This document shows, in pieces, positions 43,806 through 52,938 of a stretch of 64,000 nt of DNA. Numbering within the stretch: the stretch's first letter is position 1; each line of letters begins with the position of its first letter. The stretch is taken from positions 275,199 to 339,198 of the forward strand of contig JALWRZ010000010.1 of assembly GCA_026993785.1 (NCBI GenBank), in the 5' to 3' direction. Source of the DNA: DHVE2 group archaeon. GTDB lineage: Archaea; Thermoplasmatota; Thermoplasmata; Thermoplasmatales; Aciduliprofundaceae. The translations under genes and the position numbers were made by a program. The notes below the pieces were generated by a model. It made no database searches. It was not told where the DNA came from and saw only the letters and a list, made by a program, of their open reading frames with translations.

Positions 43806-43982
43806 ATATAATCATATTGCGAACTTTTATTTAAATATTCGCAGTAATAGTGCGTTAATTATTAACCATCTCCACGACGTGATATGTCTAATCTCCTATA
43901 GAATTTCAATACGTATTATATCAAGATGGCGTGCAGAAAAACGCTTCAGGATGCAGAAGAGTTTATCTGAGTGCACAAACCC

Positions 43983-45260
43983 TTATTTTATCTCCAGCAA
44001 CCACTTCCACAATGGGATATAATTTATCTCTCCCTCTTCCTCGTAATCCCAAGTTATCACCGTCTTTTTCTTGCATCTCAGCTCTTCGCTTGCCTTCTCC
44101 AACGCTTTTATCTCTCTTTCTTTTATCTCCTCTCTCCCGTAGGTAACCTGAATGAGCTCATCTACCCTTGAGCCTTTAACTACCACAAAATCAACCTCTC
44201 TCTGCTGCTGATCTTTCCAGTAATATATTTTTCCCGCTCTTCTTCTTAATAGTTCCACAGCCACGAGATTTTCCATAAGCCTTCCTCTATCTTCTGAGAA
44301 CTTAAATCCAAAATAATTAACAAATCCTGTATCAACACAATATACCTTGCGAGGATGCTGAATCTGGTCCTTTATTTTAAAAGAGTAAACCATCGTATCA
44401 AAGAATAGAAAAGCGTCCTTCATATAATAAAAATATTTCTCAAGCGTGGGTACGGAGATTTTTATGCCCCGTGATGCAAGGATCCTGGATAATTTTGAGA
44501 AACTCACATTTTTTCCAGAGAGGGAAGTAAGTAAATAGGCTAAATCCTCCAAAACTGCAGGATTCTTAACGAGCGGAGAGACATCCCTCATAATGATATC
44601 TGTAAACAGGGTTTCAATATACTCTTCTTTATTATCCCTCAGAACAACCTCCGGAAAGCCCCCATACTCAATATACTCCTCCAGAAGTTTTTTTATTCTT
44701 GCAATATCCTGCTCTGTTAGAACCTCCGGCACCTCAAATCCCTTGAACCCAAGAAACTCTTTAAAACTGAGGGGAAAAACATAGGTGGTTATATGCCTCC
44801 CAGTTAAAAGCATACTTAATGAGGATTTGGTTAATTTTGAAGTAGATCCCGATACAAATATCTTAACCTTATCTCTAAACTCATCATAAAGGCTCCTTAC
44901 AAACCGCTCCCATCCTTCTATCCTCTGCACCTCATCCAAAAAAATGTAAAGTTTGTTTTCAAGCAGATCCTCCCCATAGATTATCTCAACTAAATCATTA
45001 AAATACTCGGGAGTGAGCGGATTCAGCAATCTCCTCTCAAAATTCACATAAAGCGTCTGACTCTTATCCACACCGCTCTCAAGCAATTTTTTTATGATCA
45101 AATACATAAAGTACGTTTTTCCTGCACGGCGAGGCCCTACAATATCTACTATCAGATTAGAGGATAAATCAACTTTTAAGTCTCTCTCACGAACATCGGG
45201 CAAATTTTTTCTACGATATTCCTCAACAAGCATCATCAACTTATCTTTATGATTTTTCAT
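43983..45260 (-). CDS. AAA ATPase with DUF4143-type domain, paralogue 3
   Basis: A 425-residue ATPase: Walker A GPRRAGKTYFMY, Walker B YIFLDEVQRIEGW, then SGSTSKLTKSSLSMLLTGRH. The C-terminal half contains FSEDRGRLMENLVAVELLRRRAG and YYWKDQQQREVDFVVVKG. The SEDRGRLMENLVAVELLRRR segment is nearly identical in DNA to paralogue 4 (44263-44297 against 45600-45634), although the flanks differ. Confidence 0.85.
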   Translation of the reverse strand: MKNHKDKLMMLVEEYRRKNLPDVRERDLKVDLSSNLIVDIVGPRRAGKTYFMYLIIKKLLESGVDKSQTLYVNFERRLLNPLTPEYFNDLVEIIYGEDLLENKLYIFLDEVQRIEGWERFVRSLYDEFRDKVKIFVSGSTSKLTKSSLSMLLTGRHITTYVFPLSFKEFLGFKGFEVPEVLTEQDIARIKKLLEEYIEYGGFPEVVLRDNKEEYIETLFTDIIMRDVSPLVKNPAVLEDLAYLLTSLSGKNVSFSKLSRILASRGIKISVPTLEKYFYYMKDAFLFFDTMVYSFKIKDQIQHPRKVYCVDTGFVNYFGFKFSEDRGRLMENLVAVELLRRRAGKIYYWKDQQQREVDFVVVKGSRVDELIQVTYGREEIKEREIKALEKASEELRCKKKTVITWDYEEEGEINYIPLWKWLLEIK

Positions 45261-45271
45261 ATTATCATTAA

Positions 45272-46564
45272 TTAAATTTTACGATTTAAAACTTTCTCCG
45301 TGTTCTTTTTTAGAAGCCATCTCCAAAGTGGAACAAAATTTATCTCTCCCTCTTCCTCATAATCCCAAGTTATCACTGTCTTTTTCTTGCATCTCAATTC
45401 CTCCGCTGCTTTCTCCAGAGCTCTTATCTCTCTTCTCTCTATCTCATCCTTTCCAGATGCGTATGTAACCTGGATGCATTCTCTTATTTCTGAGCCTTCT
45501 TTTATTACGAAATCTACCTCTCTCTGCTGGTAATCTTTCCAGTAGTATATCTCCCGTTCTCGATTCCAGTAGCTCCTGCGACGCAATAGTTCTACCGCTA
45601 CGAGATTTTCCATAAGCCTTCCTCTATCTTCTGAGATTTTAAAAGCCACGGTCTTGGCGAGTCCTGGATCTATAGGATAGAATTTTCTGGGAGCGATCAT
45701 CTGCTCCTTGAGCTTGTAGGAAAATCTGTTAAGCGTGAATCCTAGATATGCATCCTGTATACCATTCATCCAGTTTTTGAGCGTGTGCACATCTTTCACG
45801 TTTAAAATATTTGCAATTTTCCGATAGGTAAACTCTCTGGAGACATTAGAAAACAGGTATTTTACATACTCCTTCATCACCGCCCTTTTTCTCACACCCA
45901 GACGTCTTACAATATCTTTTTCAAGAATGTCGCCATAGATCCTCACAAGAATCTCCCTCCCAAAAAGATGCCGCTCTGGAAAGCCACCCCATTCCATATA
46001 CTTCTCCAATTCTCTTTTAATCTCCGCAATCTTGAGAGTTGAATAGTATCTCTCCTCAAAATTCACGCCCACACATCTTAGAAACTCTCGAAAGGAGAAG
46101 GGATAGAGTTCTATGTCTAGATATCTACCTGTAAGCACTGTTGCAAGCTCTCCCGAGAGCATCTTAGAATTGCTTCCAGTGATGATGACTTTTTTAGTTC
46201 TTCTAAGCCTGCTTGCAAAAAGTTCCCATCCGCGCACATTTTGAGGCTCATCGAGTATGACACTTTCTACATTTCCATAAATTTCATACATGGCCTGAAG
46301 CACACGGTTTAGATCCTTCGCATCCAGATCTATGAACCTCTCATCGTCAAAATTCACATAACCTGCATTTTCCATAATTTGCCAGGAGAACACGGATTTG
46401 CCGCATCTGCGCACACCCAGAATGGCAACTATATTGGGATACTTTAAAAACTCTCTTACCTTCTCTTTATCTAATTCCCTCTCAATTATTTTCTCTCTCT
46501 CAAATTTCTCTCTTATCTCCTCCCTTTGAGATAATAGCACATCGATTATTTCTCCAAGCTTCAT
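45272..46564 (-). CDS. AAA ATPase with DUF4143-type domain, paralogue 4
   Basis: A 430-residue ATPase: Walker A GVRRCGKSVFSW, Walker B SVILDEPQNVRGW, then TGSNSKMLSGELATVLTGRY. It is a mosaic: a middle segment shared with paralogue 3 and a 3' segment of about 240 bp shared with paralogue 2. It starts the minus-strand ATPase array, 11 bp from the next copy. Confidence 0.85.
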   Translation of the reverse strand: MKLGEIIDVLLSQREEIREKFEREKIIERELDKEKVREFLKYPNIVAILGVRRCGKSVFSWQIMENAGYVNFDDERFIDLDAKDLNRVLQAMYEIYGNVESVILDEPQNVRGWELFASRLRRTKKVIITGSNSKMLSGELATVLTGRYLDIELYPFSFREFLRCVGVNFEERYYSTLKIAEIKRELEKYMEWGGFPERHLFGREILVRIYGDILEKDIVRRLGVRKRAVMKEYVKYLFSNVSREFTYRKIANILNVKDVHTLKNWMNGIQDAYLGFTLNRFSYKLKEQMIAPRKFYPIDPGLAKTVAFKISEDRGRLMENLVAVELLRRRSYWNREREIYYWKDYQQREVDFVIKEGSEIRECIQVTYASGKDEIERREIRALEKAAEELRCKKKTVITWDYEEEGEINFVPLWRWLLKKNTEKVLNRKI

Positions 46565-46601
46565 AAAAAGATAACTGCATACTTTTTAAAAAAGTTTGCG
46601 G

Positions 46602-46709
46602 TTATTTATCTAATAAGCAACAATCTCCAGACAGGAGAATCTCGTAGCTCCCCTCTTCCTCATAGTCCGGGATCTCCGTTTCCATTAATCTTGTCAACCT
46701 AGCGAGCAT
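46602..46709 (-). pseudogene. Possible further ATPase 3' remnant
   Basis: A 35-residue frame containing IPDYEEEGSYEILL is preceded by no recognisable gene. The DYEEEG stretch and surrounding bases resemble the ATPase 3' ends (WDYEEEGEIN), so it may be a decayed sixth copy. The match is short and may be chance. Confidence 0.3.
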
Positions 46710-46752
46710 ACTTCTTCAAAAAAAATTTATAGATGATGGTGCATTGTGAAAT

Positions 46753-47337
46753 GTGGGATTGCTCAACGAGCTGGAAGAGATAAAGCGTAGAGAAAAAAGT
46801 AGAAAAAAGGAGCTTGAAAAGCTCCGTCCCAATTTCTATTCTGATGTTGTTAAGAAAATAGGAGAGATGCAGGCCCAGGCTCGCGTTCTTATAGAGAAGA
46901 TGGACATAAAAGAGGCCGGAAAGCTTATGGACAATATAAAGAAGATCCAGAACTCCCTGGAGAATATAATCTCGCTGCGTGTTAGAAAAATTCTTCTATT
47001 TTCCATATGGAAGGATGAAAGAGAGGTTAAGAATCTAACTCCCGAAGAGAAGCTCCTGTATCTTGAGGTTAAGAGCGCCGTGGAGAGACACAAGAATCGC
47101 GTTCTTGGTAAGGAAGAGGTGGAAGAAAAGGAAGAGTCTGGAGAGAAGGCGAAAAGCGAAACAAAGCCTACCGCCGTGGAAGAAAAGGAGGAAAACTATG
47201 TGCTCGTTCGAGTCAAGGTACCCTTTCGCGTGGCGCTTCCCGATGGAGAGCTGAATCTAAGAAAGGAAGACGTTCTTCATTTGCCCGAGAGAATTTTTAA
47301 AATTCTGAGGAAAAAAGATATAGTGGAGGAAGTATGA
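46753..47337 (+). CDS. GINS subunit (Sld5/Psf1-type, Gins51)
   Basis: A 194-residue subunit of the GINS complex, which joins the MCM helicase to the replisome. The N-terminal helical A domain has LRPNFYSDVVKKIGEMQ and EKLLYLEVKSAV; an acidic, low-complexity linker (about 120-145) leads to a C-terminal B domain (VRVKVPFRVALPDGELNLRKEDVLHLPERIFKIL). The GTG at 46753 matches a TATA box at 46721-46730. Psf2/3-type partner is not in this window. Confidence 0.85.
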   Translation: MGLLNELEEIKRREKSRKKELEKLRPNFYSDVVKKIGEMQAQARVLIEKMDIKEAGKLMDNIKKIQNSLENIISLRVRKILLFSIWKDEREVKNLTPEEKLLYLEVKSAVERHKNRVLGKEEVEEKEESGEKAKSETKPTAVEEKEENYVLVRVKVPFRVALPDGELNLRKEDVLHLPERIFKILRKKDIVEEV

Positions 47338-48297
47338 TCAGACAATATCTTTTCCAAACTTCTTTCCTATGTTATGGAGCATATCCTTAACCATGAGAGG
47401 CAGATCATACTGGGGTTTCCAGCCCCATTCTTCCCGGGCAGCACTATCATCAATGCTTCTTGGCCAGGAATCCGCGATCTCTTGCCTGTAATCGGGCTTA
47501 TACTCTACCTCAAACTCAGGGATATATTTCTTTATCTCCTTTTCCAGCTCTTTTGGGCAAAAGCTCATGGCGGAAAGATTGAAATCGGTATGGTGCTTTA
47601 ACTTCTCCACAGGAGCCTCTGCCAGCTCAACCAGGGCTCTTATGGCATCGGGCATGTACATCATGGGAAGATACGTATCCTCCCTGAGGAAGCACGTATA
47701 CTTTTTACCCTGAACTGCATAGTAAAACATCTCCACAGCGTAATCGGTGGTTCCACCCCCAGGCAGGGTCTTCCAGCTTATTATGCCCGGGAAGCGCACT
47801 CCTCGCACATCCACTCCGAATCTTTTAAAATAATAGTTGCCAAGAAGCTCGCCAGTAACCTTGGTTATGCCGTACATGGTGGTTGGCCTTAGCACTGTCT
47901 CGTTGGGCGTATTGTCCTTGGGTGTTTCAGGTCCAAAAACAGCGATGGAACTGGGAATTATTATTCTCTCAAGTTCATACTTCACTCCCGCCTCTAGAAC
48001 ATTGTAGGTACCTAAGATATTCACCTTGAACGCCAGCTGGGGATTTTTCTCTCCCCTCGCCGATAGAATTGCCGCTAGATGATATATGGTATCTATTTCA
48101 TAATCTTCAATGATCCTGTTAATATTGGAGGCATCGGTCACATCAAGCTTCTCCCAGGGCCCTTCCTCTTTAATCTCCTCAGCAGGCTCCCTAATATCGG
48201 TTGCAAGTACATTGTTCTTCCCGTATCTATCTCTGAGATAAACAATAAGGTCCGAGCCTATCTGGCCTGCGGCCCCAGTTACCAAAATTCTCTTCAA
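47338..48297 (-). CDS. SDR-type L-threonine 3-dehydrogenase
   Basis: A 319-residue extended short-chain dehydrogenase. N-terminal VTGAAGQIGSDLIVYL binds NAD; SSIAVFGP and YGITKVTGE carry the catalytic Ser and YxxxK; RFPGIISWKTLPGGGTTDYAVEMFYYA is specific to the short-chain threonine dehydrogenases. It oxidises L-threonine to 2-amino-3-ketobutyrate. Sugar epimerases share the fold, but the GGGTTDYA motif favours threonine. It converges with the GINS gene. Confidence 0.85.
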   Translation of the reverse strand: MKRILVTGAAGQIGSDLIVYLRDRYGKNNVLATDIREPAEEIKEEGPWEKLDVTDASNINRIIEDYEIDTIYHLAAILSARGEKNPQLAFKVNILGTYNVLEAGVKYELERIIIPSSIAVFGPETPKDNTPNETVLRPTTMYGITKVTGELLGNYYFKRFGVDVRGVRFPGIISWKTLPGGGTTDYAVEMFYYAVQGKKYTCFLREDTYLPMMYMPDAIRALVELAEAPVEKLKHHTDFNLSAMSFCPKELEKEIKKYIPEFEVEYKPDYRQEIADSWPRSIDDSAAREEWGWKPQYDLPLMVKDMLHNIGKKFGKDIV

Positions 48298-48390
48298 TTA
48301 CATCACCAAGGGGGAATCTCAATAAATTATTTTTAGTTTTTCTCACAAGAAGAAAGAATAAATAGAGAAAGGATATTACTCTTTCTCAAC

Positions 48391-49221
48391 ATGATAAAGA
48401 ATATTCTTATCCCCACAGATGGATACGGATTGGAAGATCATGTGATAAGATACGTGGCTAGAGCCTTCCCTTTTGCGAAATTTTATGTGATAAGCGTGAT
48501 AAACACTTATGAGCGCGGTGTTCAGCTCACCGATATTCTATACAAAGAGATGCGAGAAAGTGCAGTTAGGGCCATAGAGAGAGCGGAGGAGCTGCTCAAG
48601 CAGGAGGGAATAGATTTTGTCCATGCTAACATTCTTGAAGGACTTCCCTCCAGAAGTATATTAAAGTTTGCCAAGAGCCATGATATTGATTTAATCGCTA
48701 TGCGGGTTTACTGCAGAAAATCCACGGCGTCTGCACATCGTCTCGGTTCCACCCTGAGAAATGTGCTAAGGAGAACATCTATTCCAGTATTAACCCTGGC
48801 GGAAGAATGCTACAAGGTTCCTATAAAAAGAATTCTTCTGCTCACGGATGGTAGCGGGAAATCCAAGATGGCAGAGAATTATGCAATTCTTCTGAGCTCC
48901 TCTTACAAAGCAGACCTAGAGATTTTATATATCCAAGAACCTGGAGAGGAGTATCATAGAAAAAAATTAGAAAATGTGGCGTGGAAAGCCAGCCACTGGA
49001 ATATCAATGTGAACCTGGCAGAGAAGAAACTGGAAAATATGAATGCGATAATTGAGCATTTTGAGAATAATGACCTGGCAGTAATGGGCATAGGAAAGAA
49101 GAGATTGTTCTGGAGGGAAATAGGACATCTTTCCCGATTTGTAGCCACCCATTCACCTATACCTGTGATATTTGTTGGTTCGCTTAAAACGAGGTGGTTC
49201 CAACGAATGCGGCGCAAATAG
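48391..49221 (+). CDS. Tandem universal stress protein
   Basis: A 276-residue protein of two UspA domains: first IKNILIPTDGYGLEDHVI with GLPSRSILKFAKSHDIDLIAM and the GSTLRNVLRRTSIPVLT nucleotide motif; second IKRILLLTDGSGKSKMAENY ending in HLSRFVATHSPIPVIFVG. The TATA-like AATAAATAG at 48357-48365 precedes a leaderless ATG. It overlaps the following transporter gene by 28 nt. Confidence 0.85.
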   Translation: MIKNILIPTDGYGLEDHVIRYVARAFPFAKFYVISVINTYERGVQLTDILYKEMRESAVRAIERAEELLKQEGIDFVHANILEGLPSRSILKFAKSHDIDLIAMRVYCRKSTASAHRLGSTLRNVLRRTSIPVLTLAEECYKVPIKRILLLTDGSGKSKMAENYAILLSSSYKADLEILYIQEPGEEYHRKKLENVAWKASHWNINVNLAEKKLENMNAIIEHFENNDLAVMGIGKKRLFWREIGHLSRFVATHSPIPVIFVGSLKTRWFQRMRRK

Positions 49222-50483
49222 TAACGCTTATAATCTTCATATTCAGCTATATCTTAATATTTAGCGGCAAGGTTGATCGTACTACCGCGGCTCTCTTTGG
49301 CCTATTTCTCATGCTCAGTGCTGGTTACGCTCTCCACTTTATGACTTTTGAAGAATTGCTGCAACACGTGGACTGGGAAGTCATCCTTCTCCTATTCGGA
49401 ATGATGACATATGTGGGTCAGCTGGCCCGCACAGGATTCTTCAAATATCTGGGCGTGAAAGCAATAAGGCTCTCTCACGGGAAAGTTTGGCTACTATTTG
49501 TGTATCTCACCATGTTAACAACCTTCGTATCCATGGTGATAGATAACGTGACTACCATTCTCCTTATGATTCCCCTAACAGTGGAGGTCTCTGAGCTTCT
49601 GGAGATAAATCCAATACCCGTTATACTGGGTGAGGCAATACTATCCAATGTTGGCGGTGTAGCTACCATGATAGGTGACCCACCAAACATTCTAATAGCC
49701 GTAGCTTCTAATTATTCCTTTAACGCCTTCATCATTCACCTTTTCCCGCCCGTAATGGCTGCGCTTGGAGTTGCATTGTTTCTCGCCAAGATAGTGTACA
49801 GAAGATGGATAGAAAAAGGCGCCGGAAATGTGGAGAATCTCATAAAGCTTGAGCCTGAAGAGTATATTGAGAACAGAAAATTGATGAATCAGCTCCTCAT
49901 ACTCCTCTTCTTCATGATCTTTTTCTTTGCACTCCAAGATTACTTGAAAATCTCTCCCGCACTTGTAGCCATGGTGGGTGGCACCTTAGCATTGGTAATA
50001 ACCATGGAAGAGCCCAAGAAAGCGTTTGAGGCGGTAGAATGGCCCACGCTGGTGTTTTTCATAGCCCTCTTTATGCTAGTTGGTGGTCTTGAGGAAACCG
50101 GGTTGCTAAAGGACCTGGCTGAGGGGTTATCTTCCATATCCTCCAATCCTTTAATCGCGGCAATAATCATTCTCTGGGTCTCTGGGATAACCTCCTCATT
50201 TGTGGACAATATCCCGATTACAGCAGCGTTCATACCCGTGATAGCTGTAATGACCCAGACCTACCATACTGGGCTGCTCTGGTGGGCCCTAGCGTTGGGT
50301 GTGGGACTGGGTGGCAATATCACACCCATAGGCTCTTCTGCAGGCGTGATATCTCTATCTCTCTCGCGGAGATATGGATATCATATTACCAACAGAGAGT
50401 GGTTCCATTTTGGCTCTCTTGTGGGTATAGCCACCATGATCGTGGGAACTGCTTTTCTTTTCGTCCTGCAATATATGAGCTAA
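49194..50483 (+). CDS. ArsB/NhaD-type ion transporter
   Basis: A 429-residue transporter of the ion-transporter superfamily (same wider group as DASS). Two repeats are visible: MVIDNVTTILLMIPLTVEV with GEAILSNVGGVATMIGDPPNILIA, and SSFVDNIPITAAFIPVI with GGNITPIGSSAGV. Substrate may be Na+, arsenite or a carboxylate; no ars gene is nearby. GTG 49194 begins inside the Usp gene, so translation is coupled. Confidence 0.82.
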   Translation: MVPTNAAQIVTLIIFIFSYILIFSGKVDRTTAALFGLFLMLSAGYALHFMTFEELLQHVDWEVILLLFGMMTYVGQLARTGFFKYLGVKAIRLSHGKVWLLFVYLTMLTTFVSMVIDNVTTILLMIPLTVEVSELLEINPIPVILGEAILSNVGGVATMIGDPPNILIAVASNYSFNAFIIHLFPPVMAALGVALFLAKIVYRRWIEKGAGNVENLIKLEPEEYIENRKLMNQLLILLFFMIFFFALQDYLKISPALVAMVGGTLALVITMEEPKKAFEAVEWPTLVFFIALFMLVGGLEETGLLKDLAEGLSSISSNPLIAAIIILWVSGITSSFVDNIPITAAFIPVIAVMTQTYHTGLLWWALALGVGLGGNITPIGSSAGVISLSLSRRYGYHITNREWFHFGSLVGIATMIVGTAFLFVLQYMS

Positions 50484-50521
50484 GCCGAAAATTTTAATTC
50501 CTGATTTTATTATGGCTCTCT

Positions 50522-51508
50522 GTGAGAATTTACGGAAATATTATGTTAGATGGCGATTTTTTTCGTGGCACCATTGAGATTAAAGAAGGGATAATTGAAA
50601 ATGTATGGCACCATAGAAAGGAGAATTACGAAATAAAGGGTACGGTGATACCCACATTCATAAACATGCACACCCATATAGGAGATTTTTACACACAGGA
50701 TGAGCCAAAAGGTAGCCTGGAAGAAATAGTGGGTCCCGGAGGCTACAAGTACCGGGTTCTTAGAAACAGGAGAAAGGTGTATCAGGGAATGAGGAGGGCC
50801 ATGAAACTTATGGAGAAGGGAGGCATATCGCACTTTGTAGATTTCCGCGAAGGGGGAAGCGAAGGCATTGAACTGCTTCTAAAGGCTTCCAAGGGTATGA
50901 GCATTACGCCTATAATTCTAGGAAGGGCGAAGGACATGCGGGCACAAGGTATCGGGTTGAGCAGCTTGACAGATCACCCCTGGGAACTCATATGGGACAT
51001 GACGCAGTGGGCAAGGGAAAACAAGAAAATCTTTGCCATACACTTCTCTGAAAGGATAAGGGAGGATGTGGATAAGCTCGTGAAATTAAAGCCCCACTTT
51101 GTGGTTCATGCTCTAAAATGCACCGAGGGAGATTTGATGAAGTTGAAGAAAGAGAACATCGCAATTGTAATTACTCCACGAGCCAACCTTTTTTTCGGAA
51201 ATATGCCCGACATTCCAAGACTCTTAAAAATAGGTCTCACGGTGGCCCTGGGCACCGATAACGGCATGATCTCTCTCCCATCTATGTTTAGAGAAATGGA
51301 GCTTGCATACAAGCTCTCCAGGCTTTTTGGAGGCGTAGAGCCTATTGAAATTCTGAAAATGGTCACCCTAAATCCTCGAAAAATATTGGGTATAAAGGAT
51401 AATCAAATTGGAGAGAAGGCCCGGCTCATAGTTTTCAGAAGACTTATGAGCCCCTACGAGCTGGTTAATAAATCCGGGGTGATGGATATTAGAAAGATAA
51501 TATTTTGA
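50522..51508 (+). CDS. Amidohydrolase-superfamily protein
   Basis: A 328-residue TIM-barrel amidohydrolase. MHTHIGD carries the HxH metal site; HFSERIREDV and HALK give further histidines; LGTDNGMISLPSMFREME holds the catalytic Asp. Similar in layout to deaminases of nucleoside or guanine type, but the substrate is not evident. GTG 50522 follows an AT-rich TATA-like element at 50487-50500. It overlaps the DP1 gene tail to tail by 20 bp. Confidence 0.75.
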   Translation: MRIYGNIMLDGDFFRGTIEIKEGIIENVWHHRKENYEIKGTVIPTFINMHTHIGDFYTQDEPKGSLEEIVGPGGYKYRVLRNRRKVYQGMRRAMKLMEKGGISHFVDFREGGSEGIELLLKASKGMSITPIILGRAKDMRAQGIGLSSLTDHPWELIWDMTQWARENKKIFAIHFSERIREDVDKLVKLKPHFVVHALKCTEGDLMKLKKENIAIVITPRANLFFGNMPDIPRLLKIGLTVALGTDNGMISLPSMFREMELAYKLSRLFGGVEPIEILKMVTLNPRKILGIKDNQIGEKARLIVFRRLMSPYELVNKSGVMDIRKIIF

Positions 51509-52901
51509 GCTCATCAGTATGGAAATTAAGAAGCCCAACTTTTCCAGGATCTGGATTGAAGTTCATCATCTTCTGATATTTTGTTTGAGCCTGCCAGCAT
51601 GACGCGTTTATGAGATGTATCCCCTTATATTTTTGATAGGAGAAGGCGTGCACATGCCCGGTGATGAATACATCGGGCACCACATCCACCGTCAGAAAAT
51701 CTCTGGGAAGCGGAGCTAGGGAGACCTTTCCACCGTAGGTGGGCACAAGATGGCGCATCTCAAGCATGTATTTCATTATCTCCCCAATTTTCTCGTAACT
51801 CATGCCAGGAATCATCTCTACCAGATCGTTAAGGCTCGTGCCGTGGTACATCAAAAATTTATAGCCGTGAATGGCGAATATTGCAGGATTGGGGAGAGAC
51901 TCCACATTCCCGTTGAAGAGCTTTTGTATCTCTGCAGGCAAAGGTGGCTGCGGCTCTGTGTTCCTCACTATATCATGGTTTCCCGGGATCATTATCACCT
52001 TTATGTAATCGGGAAGCTCTTCAAGATACGTTGCAAAAATCTCGTATTGTTTGTAGATATCCAGCACCTCCAGCTCCTCCTCCTGGTTTGGATATATGCC
52101 TATTCCATCCACAAGGTCTCCGCCTATGATTAGATATTTCACAGTTGCCGCATCACCTTTTCCTTCCTTTAACCACCCCAAGAATTTTTTCCATCTCTTC
52201 TCTAGAAACATCTTGCTTCCAATGTGGGTATCGGAGATAATCACCGCGGATATATTCTCTGGGATACCTCTCTTCCTACGTAATAGAGGTATTCCTGGCC
52301 TTATTATCTCCTTCACATAGACCCTCTGGGTATTCTCGTTGTAGGTACCTATGATTCCCACAACTTCATCGTTGAGCAGAAACGAAGCTTCTGGAGAGTA
52401 GCAATCAACTTTTCCTGTGGGATCTTCCAGGGAAAAGATAAGAGAGCCCTTTGATGTGATGCGAACCTCATCCACCATTCCTATGAGCTTTACCTCTCCC
52501 CTGCTTATTTTAGAGATATCCACATGTCCGCGGAGCTGATGATGCCCTCTAAGTATTCTCGCCAATCGATTATATCGGTCAAGAAACATGTTGCGGAAAT
52601 CCTCAACTCCGCTGCCCCTCACCTTCATCTCTCCAAAATCCATTAAGAGCTTGAAATCCCAATCATACTCCTCGGCTTCAGGCTTAGTAAAAACGCTTTT
52701 CTCGACAGGCTTCTCACCCTGCTTTTCCTCTTTTTTTCTCTCTAAATAGGATGCAGAAACTACTCCTAACTCTCCATATTTCTCTATAAATTCAGGAAGA
52801 TAGCTCAATCCCCCGTGACTTATGATGTAATCAACAACCTCCGGTTCCACGAGGATATCCTGCTTGAGAAGCCTCTCAACGATCTCCTTCCTCAGGCTCA
52901 T
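51489..52901 (-). CDS. DNA polymerase D small subunit (DP1)
   Basis: A 470-residue subunit of the archaeal D-family replicative polymerase. The OB-fold (about 150-210) leads to a calcineurin-like phosphoesterase domain with ISDTHIGS, IGGDLVDG, PGNHD and ITGHVHAF, the 3'-5' exonuclease active site of DP1. The N-terminal 50 residues are a small helical domain. No intein. ATG 52901 is preferred to TTG 52904. The DP2 catalytic subunit lies outside this window. Confidence 0.93.
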   Translation of the reverse strand: MSLRKEIVERLLKQDILVEPEVVDYIISHGGLSYLPEFIEKYGELGVVSASYLERKKEEKQGEKPVEKSVFTKPEAEEYDWDFKLLMDFGEMKVRGSGVEDFRNMFLDRYNRLARILRGHHQLRGHVDISKISRGEVKLIGMVDEVRITSKGSLIFSLEDPTGKVDCYSPEASFLLNDEVVGIIGTYNENTQRVYVKEIIRPGIPLLRRKRGIPENISAVIISDTHIGSKMFLEKRWKKFLGWLKEGKGDAATVKYLIIGGDLVDGIGIYPNQEEELEVLDIYKQYEIFATYLEELPDYIKVIMIPGNHDIVRNTEPQPPLPAEIQKLFNGNVESLPNPAIFAIHGYKFLMYHGTSLNDLVEMIPGMSYEKIGEIMKYMLEMRHLVPTYGGKVSLAPLPRDFLTVDVVPDVFITGHVHAFSYQKYKGIHLINASCWQAQTKYQKMMNFNPDPGKVGLLNFHTDELKILSF

Positions 52902-52938
52902 CAACTTCCCCTAATCTGGCCAAAGAGATAAAGTTTTC

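Noticed and set aside
43983-46564. ATPase array as insertion-sequence transposases
   Set aside because: Walker motifs and a DUF4143-type C-terminus are clear, and no terminal inverted repeats or DDE residues are seen.
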